Positions 47,498-56,071 of a stretch of DNA of 64,000 bases are shown one piece after another. Positions within the stretch are counted from its first letter, which is position 1, and every line of letters starts with the position of its first letter. A program made the translations under genes and the position numbers. Source of the DNA: Bog-756 sp963830165. GTDB taxonomy: Bacteria > Actinomycetota > Acidimicrobiia > Acidimicrobiales > RAAP-2. The DNA is taken from positions 248,001-312,000 of the forward strand of contig CAWHKZ010000011.1 in the NCBI GenBank assembly GCA_963830165.1, written 5' to 3'. The notes under the pieces are model-generated. The model saw only the letters and a program-made list of their open reading frames with translations. It was not told where the DNA came from and searched no databases.

Positions 47498-48490
47498 GTG
47501 CTCATCGGTTCAGTGGGAGAAGCCATTGGAGTGGCGGTGGCGGGGTTCTTCATCTTCGCCCTCATCGTCGTCTTCGCCAAGTCGTGCCTCAAGGTGGTCC
47601 AGCAGGGCTGCGTCGGGGTGGTCAAGCGGTTCGGCGAGTTCAAGACCATCAAGCAGCCGGGCCTGCACGTCCTGATGCCCCTGGCCGACCGCATGGACAA
47701 GGTCGACGTCCGCGAGTTCCCGAGGACGGGCGACCAGCAGGCGGTGATCACCAAGGACAACGTCTCGCTGTGGGTCAGCGCCACCATCTTCTGCCAGGTC
47801 ACCGACGTGAAGCTGGCGCTGTTCGAGGTCAACGACTTCGGTCTGGCCATCGACCAGATGGCCCGCACCGCACTGCGCGCCGTGTTCGGCGAGCTGACGC
47901 TCGACGAGTCGCTGTCGGAGCGCGAGACGATCAACGCCAAGATGCAGGACCACATGGCCGAGGCCACCCTCAAGTGGGGTGTCCGGCTCAACCGGATCGA
48001 GATCCTCGACATCACCCCTCCCGCCAACGTGCTCCAGGCCATGTCGGAGCAGAAGGAGGCCGAGCAGCACAAGCGGGCGGCCATCTTGAAGTCCGAGGGC
48101 GAGCAGCAGGCGGCCATCAACAGCGCCGAGGGCCGCAAGCAGGCCAACGTGCTCGAGGCCGAGGGTCAGAAGCAGGCCTCGATCCTGGCCGCCGAAGCCC
48201 AGAAGCAGGTCCTCGAGCTGCGGGCGGACGGCGAGAAGCGGGCCGCCCAGCTGCGGGGCGAAGGCGACGCCCTCGGCCTGGACGCCCTCGACAGGATCGG
48301 TATCCACCCCAACACGCTGGCCTTCAAGCAGCTGCAGGCCCTCCAGGCCGTGGCCATGTCGCCCAACGCCAAGGTGGTCGTCCCCTACGAGGCCGCCGGG
48401 CTGGTGGGTGCCGCCTCCGTGCTGGTCGGTGCCCTGAAGGACGCCGGCGCGGTCGAGGTGCCGGTCGCCGGCAACGGCAAGTCCTCCTAG
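47498..48490 (+). CDS. SPFH/Band 7 (stomatin/flotillin-like) membrane protein
   Basis: A 330-residue protein with one N-terminal membrane segment (VAVAGFFIFALIVVFA), then the SPFH domain (QQGCVGVVKRFGEFKTIKQPG, VDVREFPRTG, QMARTALRAVFGELTLDE) and a long coiled coil rich in E, A, K and Q (about 190-270) that mediates oligomerisation. It probably organises membrane microdomains. Start 47498 is preferred because AGGAGG (47484-47489) is 8 nt upstream; GTG 47489 overlaps that site. A -10 TAAGGT lies near 47472. It pairs with the NfeD-like gene. Confidence 0.9.
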   Translation: MLIGSVGEAIGVAVAGFFIFALIVVFAKSCLKVVQQGCVGVVKRFGEFKTIKQPGLHVLMPLADRMDKVDVREFPRTGDQQAVITKDNVSLWVSATIFCQVTDVKLALFEVNDFGLAIDQMARTALRAVFGELTLDESLSERETINAKMQDHMAEATLKWGVRLNRIEILDITPPANVLQAMSEQKEAEQHKRAAILKSEGEQQAAINSAEGRKQANVLEAEGQKQASILAAEAQKQVLELRADGEKRAAQLRGEGDALGLDALDRIGIHPNTLAFKQLQALQAVAMSPNAKVVVPYEAAGLVGAASVLVGALKDAGAVEVPVAGNGKSS

Positions 48491-48537
48491 GCGGCGACGC
48501 CGCGCCGCCCGCCTCCCGATCGGTCGCCGGTGGCGGG
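48490..48537. terminator. Double hairpin between convergent SPFH and ABC-F genes
   Basis: GGCGGCG (48490-48496) pairs with CGCCGCC (48503-48509). A second, overlapping stem joins CCCGCC (48508-48513) with GGCGGG (48532-48537). The structures fill the whole gap and probably end transcription from both sides. Confidence 0.55.
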
Positions 48538-50136
48538 CTACTTCATCTCCACCATGTCGAGGTAGTCGTCGCGCCAGTGGGTGAAGACCTCGTCGGGGAG
48601 CTTGAGCGCGTGGGTCGGCTCGAGGGCCTCGACGAAGGCCCGGTCGTGGCTGACCACCACCACGGTCCCCGGCCAGTCGGAGAGCATGGTGCCCACCGCC
48701 TCGATGGACGTCGGGTCGAGGTTGTTGGTGGGCTCGTCGAGTAGGAGCACGTTGGCCTGTCCGGCGGCCAGCATGGCCAGGCCGAGCTTGGCCCGCTCCC
48801 CACCCGACAGCGTCCTGGGCATCTGGTAGGCGACGTCGCCGACCAGGCCGAAGGAGCCGAGCAGGGCGCGGCGCTCGGACTCCTTGGTCAGGATCCGGTC
48901 GTCGATGTTGTCGAGCACGCTCACCGACAGGTCGACCTGCTCGTGCTCCTGGGCGAAGTAGCCGAGTGACACGTTGGCGCCGGGCGTGACGGCGCCCGAC
49001 GTCGGCTCCTGGACGCCGGCCAGGCAGCGGAGCAGGCTGGACTTGCCGGCGCCGTTGCGGCCGATCACCACCACACGGTCGCCCCGTCGGCAGTGGAAGT
49101 CGACATCGGACAGGACGGTGTGGCTGTCGTAGCGGACGACGAGGTGCTCCACCCGCAGCGGGACCTCGCCGGAGCGGACCGGGGTGGGGAGGGAGAACGA
49201 GCTCTTCCTCTCGCGCCTGTGGACCTCGGTCCGTCCCGATTCGAGGCGCTCGACCCGCTTGTCGAGCGACTTGGCGATGCGGGCCCGGCGGTTGGTGCTG
49301 CCCCGCATGGAGTCGGCCAGCTTGGAGAGCCGGTCGATCTCCCGGCCCTCGAGCTGGGCCGACCGCTCGCGCTGGGACAGGTCGGCCTCGAGCTGCACCA
49401 GGTACGACGAGTAGGTGCCCTTGAACTCGGTGAGCCGGGCGTCGGACAGGTGGAGCACCTTGTTGATCGACCGGTCGAGCAGCTTCAGGTCGTGGGAGAC
49501 GACCAGGATGGCCCCGGGAAAGCTCTCCAGCTCGTCCATCAGCCACGCCTTGGCCGGACGGTCGAGGTGGTTGGTGGGCTCGTCGAGGATCATGGTGTCG
49601 GGTCCCTGGAAGAGGATCCGGATCAGGTCGACGTGCCGGCGCTGGCCACCGGACAGGCTCTCGATGTCCTCGAGCAGCAGCTCCTGGCGCAGCCCGAGGC
49701 CGTCGGCCAGGCGGGCCATGGTGGCCTCGGCCTCGTAGCCGCCGTTCTCGCGGAACTGCTCCTCGAGGTCGGAGAACAGGGCGATGTTCTCCGAGGAGGG
49801 GTCCTTGGCCATCTGGGTCCGGGCCTTGCCCAGGGCGTCGTCCAGGACGTCGAGGCCCCGGCCGGAGAGCACGTGGGAGAAGCCGTTGGGCTCGAGGCCC
49901 AGGCCGTGGGGCTCGGGGACCTGGGGCAGGTAGCCGTAGGTCCCGCGGATGGCGGCGCTGCCGGTCGACCGCACGTTGCGGCCCGGCTCGTTGATGACCA
50001 CCGAGATGAAGGTCGACTTGCCCGTGCCGTTGCGACCGACCAGCCCGACCTTCTCGCCGGCGCCGACCACGAACGAGGCCTCGCGGCAGAGGGTGCGATC
50101 GCCGATCTCGATGGTGAGGGAGGAGCCGACGATCAT
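48538..50136 (-). CDS. ABC-F family ATPase
   Basis: A 532-residue protein with two ATPase cassettes and no membrane segments: Walker A GRNGTGKST and GRNGAGKSS, signatures LSGGQRRHVDL and LSGGERAKLGL, Walker B MILDEPTNHLD and LLLDEPTNNLD. The charged linker between them (about 250-320) is the P-site tRNA interaction motif. ABC-F proteins act on ribosomes, in housekeeping or antibiotic protection; which applies is unknown. It ends at 48538 against the SPFH gene. The 320-bp divergent region upstream may hold a leader. Confidence 0.9.
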   Translation of the reverse strand: MIVGSSLTIEIGDRTLCREASFVVGAGEKVGLVGRNGTGKSTFISVVINEPGRNVRSTGSAAIRGTYGYLPQVPEPHGLGLEPNGFSHVLSGRGLDVLDDALGKARTQMAKDPSSENIALFSDLEEQFRENGGYEAEATMARLADGLGLRQELLLEDIESLSGGQRRHVDLIRILFQGPDTMILDEPTNHLDRPAKAWLMDELESFPGAILVVSHDLKLLDRSINKVLHLSDARLTEFKGTYSSYLVQLEADLSQRERSAQLEGREIDRLSKLADSMRGSTNRRARIAKSLDKRVERLESGRTEVHRRERKSSFSLPTPVRSGEVPLRVEHLVVRYDSHTVLSDVDFHCRRGDRVVVIGRNGAGKSSLLRCLAGVQEPTSGAVTPGANVSLGYFAQEHEQVDLSVSVLDNIDDRILTKESERRALLGSFGLVGDVAYQMPRTLSGGERAKLGLAMLAAGQANVLLLDEPTNNLDPTSIEAVGTMLSDWPGTVVVVSHDRAFVEALEPTHALKLPDEVFTHWRDDYLDMVEMK

Positions 50137-50378
50137 GGGAGTGGGGGAGGGGTCACCGCTGCGGCGGGGTGGTCCCCGGACCGGAGCCGGGCTGCCCGGC
50201 GGGGTCGACCGCACCAGTCTCCCACACCGACCACGGCCCCCGGCGTGCGCCCGCGGTCGGCGGCCCCGGCACGGCGTGGGTCGGAGGCCCGTCACCGGTG
50301 TCGCGGACCCGGCGGGCCCACGCAGGAGGCGCTGAGGACCGCCGTGCCGGAGAATTCTCTGGAAATCTACGGACGAGG

Positions 50379-50404
50379 TGTCGATCTGGCCGTCTCCCGT
50401 TCGA
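50379..50404 (+). promoter_or_regulatory. ECF42-type promoter upstream of the YCII gene
   Basis: TGTCGA (50379-50384), a 17-nt spacer and CGA (50402-50404) match the -35/-10 motif described for the ECF42 sigma group. It lies about 50 bp before the YCII gene, whose partner is an ECF42 sigma factor, suggesting autoregulation. Confidence 0.6.
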
Positions 50405-50455
50405 CGCACCACTGAGAGGTCGGGAAGGTCCCGCCTCCGCGACAGAGGAGTAGCC

Positions 50456-50812
50456 ATGCCCCGTTACCTTTCCATGATCCGGGTCGACGAACAGAATCTC
50501 CCCGATGTGGCCGCGAACCCGGAGTTCTCGGAGCGCATGGGGGCCCTGTTCGAGGAGATCACGAAGGCCGGAGTGATGCTGGACACGGCCGGACTCACCC
50601 CGACGTCCGAGGGCACCCGGATCACCTGGTCCGGCGGAACGCTCAGTTCCATCGACGGGCCCTTCACCGAGACCAAGGAGGTCGTCGGCGGGTACGCCAT
50701 CCTCCAGGCCAAGGACAAGGCGGAGGCCCTGGAGTGGACGAGGCGATTCCTGCAGGTCCATCCGGACAGCTGGACCGTCACGGCGGAGATCCGTGAGATC
50801 GCAGGAGGCTGA
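50456..50812 (+). CDS. YCII/DGPF domain protein
   Basis: A 118-residue YCII-related protein. The family-naming motif is IDGPFTETKEVVGGYAILQAKDKAEALEWTRR (DGPF near residue 70), after YLSMIRVDEQ. GAGGAG lies 5 nt before ATG 50456. Such proteins are regularly encoded next to ECF42 sigma factors; their biochemical role is unknown, with dehydrochlorinase-like or substrate-binding roles suggested from the fold. It is co-directional with the sigma gene, 48 bp upstream of it. Confidence 0.9.
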   Translation: MPRYLSMIRVDEQNLPDVAANPEFSERMGALFEEITKAGVMLDTAGLTPTSEGTRITWSGGTLSSIDGPFTETKEVVGGYAILQAKDKAEALEWTRRFLQVHPDSWTVTAEIREIAGG

Positions 50813-50860
50813 CCGGGCAGCCCTTGCTCCGACCGACGGTGGCTGCTCAGATGGGCGGTC

Positions 50861-52105
50861 GTGACAGCATCGCCTCCGTCCGATGCCCTCGAAGCGGTGT
50901 TCCGGATCGAGTTCCCGCGCATCGTCGCGGGTACCGCTCGCATCGTGCTGGACGTGGGGATCGCCGAGGAGATCGCCCAGGACGCGTTGGTGGCCGCGCT
51001 GGAGGCGTGGCCGGCGACAGGTGTCCCGGCCAACCCCGGTGCGTGGCTCATGGCCACGGCCAGGCACCGCGCGATCGATCTCGTGCGTCGCAAGGAGACC
51101 TACGCCCGCAAACTGGAGGACGTCGGTCGCACGCTCGCGCAGGTTCCGCCGATCGAGCCGGCGGACGCCGACGACATCGACGATGACCTCCTGCGGTTGA
51201 TCTTCATCGTGTGCCATCCGATACTGTCGCCCGACGCCCGTATCGCCCTCACCCTGCGGCTGATGGGCGGGCTGACGACGAACGAGATCGCCCGGGCATT
51301 CCTGGTCGCGGAGCCGACCATCGCGCAGCGCATCGTCCGGGCGAAGCGTTCGCTGGCCGAGGCCGAGGTCGACTTCGCCGTCCCGTACGGCAGCGACCGG
51401 GCTGCCCGTCTGGCATCGGTGTTCGAGGTCATCTACCTCGTCTTCAACGAGGGGTATGCCGCTACCGCCGGCCAGGACCTGGTGCGACCGGGACTGTGCG
51501 AGGACGCACTGCGCCTGGCTCGCGTCCTCGCCGGCCTCGTGCCGGCGGAGCCGGAAGCCCACGGACTGGTGGCACTCCTCGAATTCCAGGCCTCCCGGAT
51601 CTCGGCCCGGACGGGTCCGAGCGGCGAGCCGGTGCTGCTCGCGGACCAGGACCGGTCCCGGTGGAACCGGATGCTCATCCGGCGCGGCGACGAGGCACTG
51701 GGTCGGGCGGGCGACGGTCCGTACTCGCTCCAGGCGGCGATCGCAGCGTGTCACGCACGGGCCGTCCGCTTCGAGGACACCGACTGGACGATGATCGCCG
51801 ACCTCTATGGCCAGCTCGTGGCCCTGACCCCGTCCCCGGTGATCGAACTGAACCGGGCCGTGGCCGTCTCGATGTCCGAGGGGCCTGCGGCCGCCTTGGT
51901 ACTGGTGGACGCCCTGGCCGACGAGCCGGCGCTGAAGAGCTACCACCTGCTACCGAGCGTTCGAGGCGATCTCCTCGAGCGCCTCGGGCGGAGGGAGGAG
52001 GCGTGTGCGGAGTTCGAGAAGGCTGCATCGATGACCCGCAACGAACGGGAGAAGGAGCTGCTCCGGGAGAGGATGTCCAGCTCCCGAAGATGTCCCTCGC
52101 CGTGA
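50861..52105 (+). CDS. ECF42-group RNA polymerase sigma factor
   Basis: A 414-residue sigma factor. Region 2 is IAEEIAQDALVAALEAWP and PGAWLMATARHRAIDLVRR; region 4 is LMGGLTTNEIARAFLVAEPTIAQRIVRAKR. A long C-terminal extension (about 185-400) with helical repeats (AACHARAVRFEDTDWTMI, LLPSVRGDLLERLGRREEA) is diagnostic of ECF42 and replaces a separate anti-sigma factor. GTG 50861 is used. With the upstream promoter motif it probably drives its own operon. Confidence 0.92.
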   Translation: MTASPPSDALEAVFRIEFPRIVAGTARIVLDVGIAEEIAQDALVAALEAWPATGVPANPGAWLMATARHRAIDLVRRKETYARKLEDVGRTLAQVPPIEPADADDIDDDLLRLIFIVCHPILSPDARIALTLRLMGGLTTNEIARAFLVAEPTIAQRIVRAKRSLAEAEVDFAVPYGSDRAARLASVFEVIYLVFNEGYAATAGQDLVRPGLCEDALRLARVLAGLVPAEPEAHGLVALLEFQASRISARTGPSGEPVLLADQDRSRWNRMLIRRGDEALGRAGDGPYSLQAAIAACHARAVRFEDTDWTMIADLYGQLVALTPSPVIELNRAVAVSMSEGPAAALVLVDALADEPALKSYHLLPSVRGDLLERLGRREEACAEFEKAASMTRNEREKELLRERMSSSRRCPSP

Positions 52106-52218
52106 AGGCGGTGCCACCGGAACGGTCGAACCGTCCCACCCGGTCCGTGCCCTCGCGGTCGCCCGCCGGCGATCCCGACCTCGGCATCCGAGATCTTGTG
52201 GGCGTCATCGTGCCCGGC

Positions 52219-52224
52219 TAACAT
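52219..52224 (+). promoter_or_regulatory. -10 box TAACAT, leaderless start of the ArsR-family gene
   Basis: TAACAT ends 8 nt before ATG 52233 and abuts the operator-like palindrome. Confidence 0.5.
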
Positions 52225-52241
52225 ACAACCAGATGGTTATA
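52223..52241 (+). promoter_or_regulatory. Operator palindrome overlapping the ArsR start codon
   Basis: AACCA (52227-52231), a 2-nt centre, then TGGTT (52234-52238), flanked by ATAC and ATAG. The ATG lies inside it. A dimeric ArsR protein bound here would block both the -10 box and the start codon. Confidence 0.6.
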
Positions 52242-52589
52242 GATCAGGCATCCGCCGCCGACGTCGACCGCATTTTCCACGCCCTTGCCGATGGCACCCG
52301 GCGCGACATCCTGGCCCTCGCCGTCGGGGGCGGTTACAGCGTGTCGGCGTTGGCGGAGCGCTACCCGATGAGCTTCGCCGGTGTGCAGAAGCACGTCGCC
52401 GTGCTCGAAGGTGCCGGGCTCGTCACGAAGGAGCGACGGGGGCGCGAGCGACTCGTGCACACCGACGTCGACACCGTCCAGCGGGCCCGGGTGCTGCTGG
52501 ACGGCATCGAGGAGCTGTGGCGGGCGCGGGTGGACCGGATCGACGACCTCCTGGCAACCGAGAAGCGAACTACCGGAGGAAAGCGATGA
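52233..52589 (+). CDS. ArsR-family winged-helix transcription regulator
   Basis: A 118-residue repressor-type protein with the ArsR helix-turn-helix: IFHALADGTRRDILALA, SVSALAERYPMSFAGVQKHVAVLEGAGLV, then the wing KERRGRERL. There is no cysteine metal site, so it is not a metal sensor. Fusion-like pairing with an SRPBCC gene by an ATGA overlap is a very common arrangement in which the regulator controls its partner. An operator-like palindrome covers its own start codon. Confidence 0.92.
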   Translation: MVIDQASAADVDRIFHALADGTRRDILALAVGGGYSVSALAERYPMSFAGVQKHVAVLEGAGLVTKERRGRERLVHTDVDTVQRARVLLDGIEELWRARVDRIDDLLATEKRTTGGKR

Positions 52590-53083
52590 GCGTGGCCAGC
52601 GTCGAGAAGGACCCGGAATCCCTGACCATGACGGTCACGGCGGACCTCGATGCCACCGTCGAGCGGGTCTGGCGGTTGTGGGCCGACCCCCGGCAGTTCG
52701 AGCGGTGGTGGGGGCCCCCTGGCTACCCGGCGACCGTGGTCGACCACGACCTGCGGACCGGCGGACGGATCACCTTCTTCATGGCCGGCCCCGAGGGCGA
52801 GCGCCACGACAGCACGTGGGAGGTCATCGCCGCCGACCCTCCCCGCCACCTCGAGCTGCGGGACGCCGACGTCGACGACGACGGCCGCCCGAACGACGGG
52901 AACGCGATGACGGCCCTGATCATCACCATCGACGAGCGCGACGGCGGAGGCGCGGTGATGGCAGTCAGCACCCAGTTCGACTCGCTGGCCGGCATGGAGG
53001 AGGTGCTCGCCACGGGCGTCGAAGAGGGCATGCGCCTTGTCTTCTCGCAGATCGATGCGGTCCTCGCCGGCACGCTTGCGTGA
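52586..53083 (+). CDS. SRPBCC (AHSA1-like) domain protein
   Basis: A 165-residue START-like ligand-binding protein. Conserved features are VERVWRLWADPRQFERWWGPPGY, VDHDLRTGGRITFFMAGP and the C-terminal helix with VEEGMRLVFSQIDAVL. The hydrophobic cavity of this fold binds small lipophilic molecules; the ligand is unknown. GGAGG lies 8 nt before ATG 52586, which overlaps the regulator stop. Confidence 0.9.
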   Translation: MSVASVEKDPESLTMTVTADLDATVERVWRLWADPRQFERWWGPPGYPATVVDHDLRTGGRITFFMAGPEGERHDSTWEVIAADPPRHLELRDADVDDDGRPNDGNAMTALIITIDERDGGGAVMAVSTQFDSLAGMEEVLATGVEEGMRLVFSQIDAVLAGTLA

Positions 53084-53494
53084 TGGGATGACACGGTGGC
53101 CGGGCGGGAGCCCGGCCACCGCGGCGTCCGGCGCGTCCGAGGCAGCGCGCCGACGGACCGGGTGGTGATCGACGAGAGCCACGCCGGCGAAGAGATCTCG
53201 CCCGTCGTGATCCGGGGGAGCGCCTCGCGGAGGCCTGTGCTGTCCTGGCACGAGGCGGCTTCGACCCCGGTGGTCCGCCGCCAGACGTAGGGGGAACGTT
53301 CGGTCGTGGACCACTTCCGTTCTACGCCCGCATGATCACGGCCGAGTCAACGGTATGTGAACTGTCCGTGAACAGGGCGTAGCTGACCGCCGGGTGGAGC
53401 CGACCACCGTCAGCGGGCGTTCATGAGATCGTCGCGCCCCGTTACCCTGGAGCCAGTGACGGCTCAGGCCGACGGACCGCAGGGAGGCCAGGAG
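53084..53494. other. Gene-free interval
   Basis: I see no convincing gene here. A 64-codon frame at 53096-53290 lacks a ribosome binding site, a -10 box and protein-like character. A TACCCT at 53444-53449 could start a transcript for the small cysteine-rich gene from GTG 53456. Confidence 0.5.
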
Positions 53495-53677
53495 ATGAGT
53501 GGATGCGGAGCAGCCGACGCCCGAAAGCTCGACCAGTGCGAATGCGACCTGCCCCCGGGTCACCCCGCCCCCCACAGGTGCAACGACTGCGGTCGGTCCT
53601 GGTATGAGCCCCGGACCGGGGCGGCCCAGGACGTCGCGGGCCTGGACGACGACCCAGCCCTGTCGACCTCGCCGTAA
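53495..53677 (+). CDS. Small cysteine-rich protein, possible zinc ribbon
   Basis: A 60-residue protein I do not recognise. Its centre is CECDLPPGHPAPHRCNDCGRSW, with four cysteines and two histidines spaced like a zinc-binding fold; the rest is polar. ATG 53495 has GGGAGG upstream. GTG 53456, placed 6 nt after TACCCT, would add 13 residues in frame under leaderless initiation. It stands alone between the SRPBCC and PPOX genes. Confidence 0.5.
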   Translation: MSGCGAADARKLDQCECDLPPGHPAPHRCNDCGRSWYEPRTGAAQDVAGLDDDPALSTSP

Positions 53678-53770
53678 CCGGTCGGCAGCGGCGACCCGAC
53701 ATTCTCGGGATCGCCCTGATCCGGGGCCGGCCCGGCGGGGCCAGGCGGGCAGGCACCTCGCGGGCTGAGG

Positions 53771-54295
53771 CTAGAACCTGAAGCGGGTCAGCCCGCCCGG
53801 CTCGGTGCCCAGTGTCACGGTGACCGACAGTGGCCTGATGCGATAGACGTTCCAAGGCGGCGGTCCCTGTGACGGCGCGTTGAAGGTCGCGGTGATGCCG
53901 GCCCCGGACTCGTCCAGTTCGGCCGGCCACCCCTGGTCCGCCCAGGCCCTGGCAAGGCGCGTCAACGTCGCCGGGTCGGTCACCCGCTCCGCCTCACCCT
54001 CGGCGACGACGTCCGCGTCGCGGATCGACACCGCGATCGAGCAGCGCGGGTCGCGGGCGACGTTGCGGCACTTCCGGGTACCCGATCCGGTCTGGAACCA
54101 GAAGCTTCCGTCCAGCCAGAGCGCGCCGACCGCAGTCACGTGCGGGCTCCCGTCCTCGTTCACCGTCGAGAGCCACGTCGAGCGAGCGTTGTGGGCGTCC
54201 GGAGCCGGGGGCGAACCGGCGTCGAGCTTCTCGAGGACGCCTGCCCAGTCCACCGGGGGTAGTCCATCTGTCGCACCCAAATTGATGATGTCCAT
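53771..54295 (-). CDS. Pyridoxamine 5'-phosphate oxidase-family protein
   Basis: A 174-residue split-barrel flavin/F420-binding fold. Recognisable parts are RSTWLSTVNEDGSPHVTAVGALWLDGSFWFQTG, RKCRNVARDPRCSIAVSI and EGEAERVTDP. In actinobacteria many such proteins bind F420 and act as reductases of small aromatic substrates or biliverdin. With cofD/cofE in the window an F420-dependent role is plausible but not shown. It lies 120 bp downstream of the PRC-barrel gene on the same strand. Confidence 0.85.
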   Translation of the reverse strand: MDIINLGATDGLPPVDWAGVLEKLDAGSPPAPDAHNARSTWLSTVNEDGSPHVTAVGALWLDGSFWFQTGSGTRKCRNVARDPRCSIAVSIRDADVVAEGEAERVTDPATLTRLARAWADQGWPAELDESGAGITATFNAPSQGPPPWNVYRIRPLSVTVTLGTEPGGLTRFRF

Positions 54296-54416
54296 TGCGT
54301 CTCTCTTCTGGTGGTCCGGTGGCACTGCTCGGAATCGACGGCGCATCGATCCGAGACCCGCTACTCGGTTGGCCGGTTGTACTCGGCCGGCCCCTGAGCG
54401 CCGGGCCGGCGGGCAC

Positions 54417-55049
54417 CTATCGAGTCGGATGGACGATCCCGACCGACGGCAGGTCCTCCACCTCCTGCTTGCTGATGCTCAGCTGGATACCGCCTCCGAC
54501 CCCGATGACGACGGTGATCGGTATGGCCACTTCCTTGCGTCCCCACAGGTGGCCCTCCTGGAGCAGGACGTGGGTGACGTAGTGGCTGCGAGGATCGATG
54601 ACGAGTCCCTCGACACTCCCGATGGGCCCATCCGTGGCATGTACCTGGTCGCCTCGTCGAACAGCCACCTCACCCAGGGGAACGGTGTCGTACGTGACGG
54701 CCTCGGGGACATCCCCGATGGTGTCGGCCAGACCGTAGTAGGGCTGGGAGAGCGCCTGTCCGGCCTCGTAGTCCGCATGACCGCCGGATCCGGGCAGGAA
54801 CTGCGTCTCTTCGGCATGGTCGAGCTTCTCGAACTCCGCCATGGTGCATCGGATCCGTACGCCACCCGTCGATGATTCGACGAGGTCGAGGGGGACGAGA
54901 CGACCGAGCCCCTGGCGGTGCTTCGGCTCGACCACCAGATGAGTCACGACGCGGTCCAACGGGTCGATGACGACCCTTCTGATCTCGCCGCACACCCCGT
55001 CGGAGCAGGTCACTTCGGCACCGATGATGAACTTCGTCACGTCCGCCAT
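54417..55049 (-). CDS. PRC-barrel domain protein
   Basis: A 210-residue protein with two PRC-barrel-like units: residues about 1-75 (FIIGAEVTCSDGVCGEIRRVVIDP, VTHLVVEPKH) and about 125-190 (VRRGDQVHATDGPIGSVEGLVIDP, VTHVLLQEGHLWGRKEVAIPI). The duplication is internal. PRC barrels occur in photosynthetic reaction centre H subunits and RimM, and in many stress-related proteins; the role here is unknown. AAGGGG lies 7 nt before ATG 55049. Confidence 0.85.
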   Translation of the reverse strand: MADVTKFIIGAEVTCSDGVCGEIRRVVIDPLDRVVTHLVVEPKHRQGLGRLVPLDLVESSTGGVRIRCTMAEFEKLDHAEETQFLPGSGGHADYEAGQALSQPYYGLADTIGDVPEAVTYDTVPLGEVAVRRGDQVHATDGPIGSVEGLVIDPRSHYVTHVLLQEGHLWGRKEVAIPITVVIGVGGGIQLSISKQEVEDLPSVGIVHPTR

Positions 55050-55217
55050 GATCAACCCCTTGGTCTGTGTCGACGCTAGGTGCGATCCCGGGCCAGCGCC
55101 AACATCTCTCCCTGGCAGCGCTGACCAGCCTGATTTGCTGCAGTGGACGATCCGCGGAAATCGCAGCGCCGCGACTCCACGCTCGCTTCCGGCCGACATC
55201 TACCCCGGCGGATCCTT

Positions 55218-55697
55218 CTACCCCGGTAGGTCCTCCGGCCGCTTCTTGGACAGATGGCCGGTCAGGAGGCCCGTGGATTGACCGACCTCGATCATGTAGC
55301 CATCCGGGTCGCGCATGTAACAGCGGGTCTCGGAGCCTCGATCGATCGGTGGCGTGACAAATTCCGCCCCGCGTTCGCTCCACTCCCTGTAGCAGGCGGC
55401 GATGTCCGCGACCCGAAGATTCAAGAAGATCGACGTCGTGTCGTCGGGCTCGTAATCGACCACCGAGATGCCGGGCTTGTCGGGAGTGGGCCCACCACCG
55501 GGGTTCATGATGATCCAGCTGTTGGCCAGCTTCACCATGCATGGGTTCTCCTCCAGAACCACCTTCCCGCCCAGGATGCGCGAATAGAAATCGCGTGACC
55601 GGGCGACCTTCCGCACCGTGATGAACAATGTCGCGATGATCCCCTCAGAGGGAACCGGCAGATTCTCGTAGTCGATATATGGAGTTTCATCGGCCAT
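55218..55697 (-). CDS. VOC/glyoxalase superfamily protein
   Basis: A 159-residue vicinal-oxygen-chelate fold protein: ATLFITVRKVARSRDFYSRIL, FLNLRVADIAACYREWSERGAEF, then RCYMRDPDGYMIEVGQS, which carries the usual metal-ligand glutamate. The family covers glyoxalases, dioxygenases and resistance proteins; the substrate is not predictable. GGGAG lies 6 nt before ATG 55697. Confidence 0.88.
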   Translation of the reverse strand: MADETPYIDYENLPVPSEGIIATLFITVRKVARSRDFYSRILGGKVVLEENPCMVKLANSWIIMNPGGGPTPDKPGISVVDYEPDDTTSIFLNLRVADIAACYREWSERGAEFVTPPIDRGSETRCYMRDPDGYMIEVGQSTGLLTGHLSKKRPEDLPG

Positions 55698-56035
55698 CAG
55701 GTCACTCCCTTCCGCTCGATGTGAGCCCACGTCACCTGTCCCGCCTCATCGTGACGCCGGGCGACTCCGGCGGGAACTGTCACCGCGTGCGAACCGGGGG
55801 TAGCGGGGGAAATCAGCGTCGTAGCCCAAACAGATGCTGTGCATGCCGGCAGGAGCGGGGTGGCCGTCGAGGAGCGTGTGGCCAGCCCCGGACGGGAGGG
55901 TTGCCGCCAGTGCGGCCCGCAGATTTCCTCCACGCCGAGTGCCCACTCCGCCGCACCCTCCGCTCTCGAGTGTGCCGATCCCAACCCCCGGCCCCACTGA
56001 CGCCGGTCTAGCACCGTCCCGTAGTCGCCGCCATC

Positions 56036-56071
56036 GCCAGGTCGAGGCGGCCCGGGCCGCGTCGACCTGGC
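56036..56071. repeat. 36-nt palindrome with one mismatch
   Basis: The arms read GCCAGGTCGA and TCGACCTGGC, with a central palindrome GCGGCCCGGGCCGC. Only the G/G pair at 56046 and 56061 breaks symmetry. It lies in a divergent region, not at a gene end, so a simple terminator is unlikely. Confidence 0.8.

Noticed and set aside
53096..53290. A 64-codon ORF downstream of the SRPBCC gene
   Set aside because: No ribosome binding site, no -10 box at the leaderless spacing, and Arg/Gly-rich composition without motifs.
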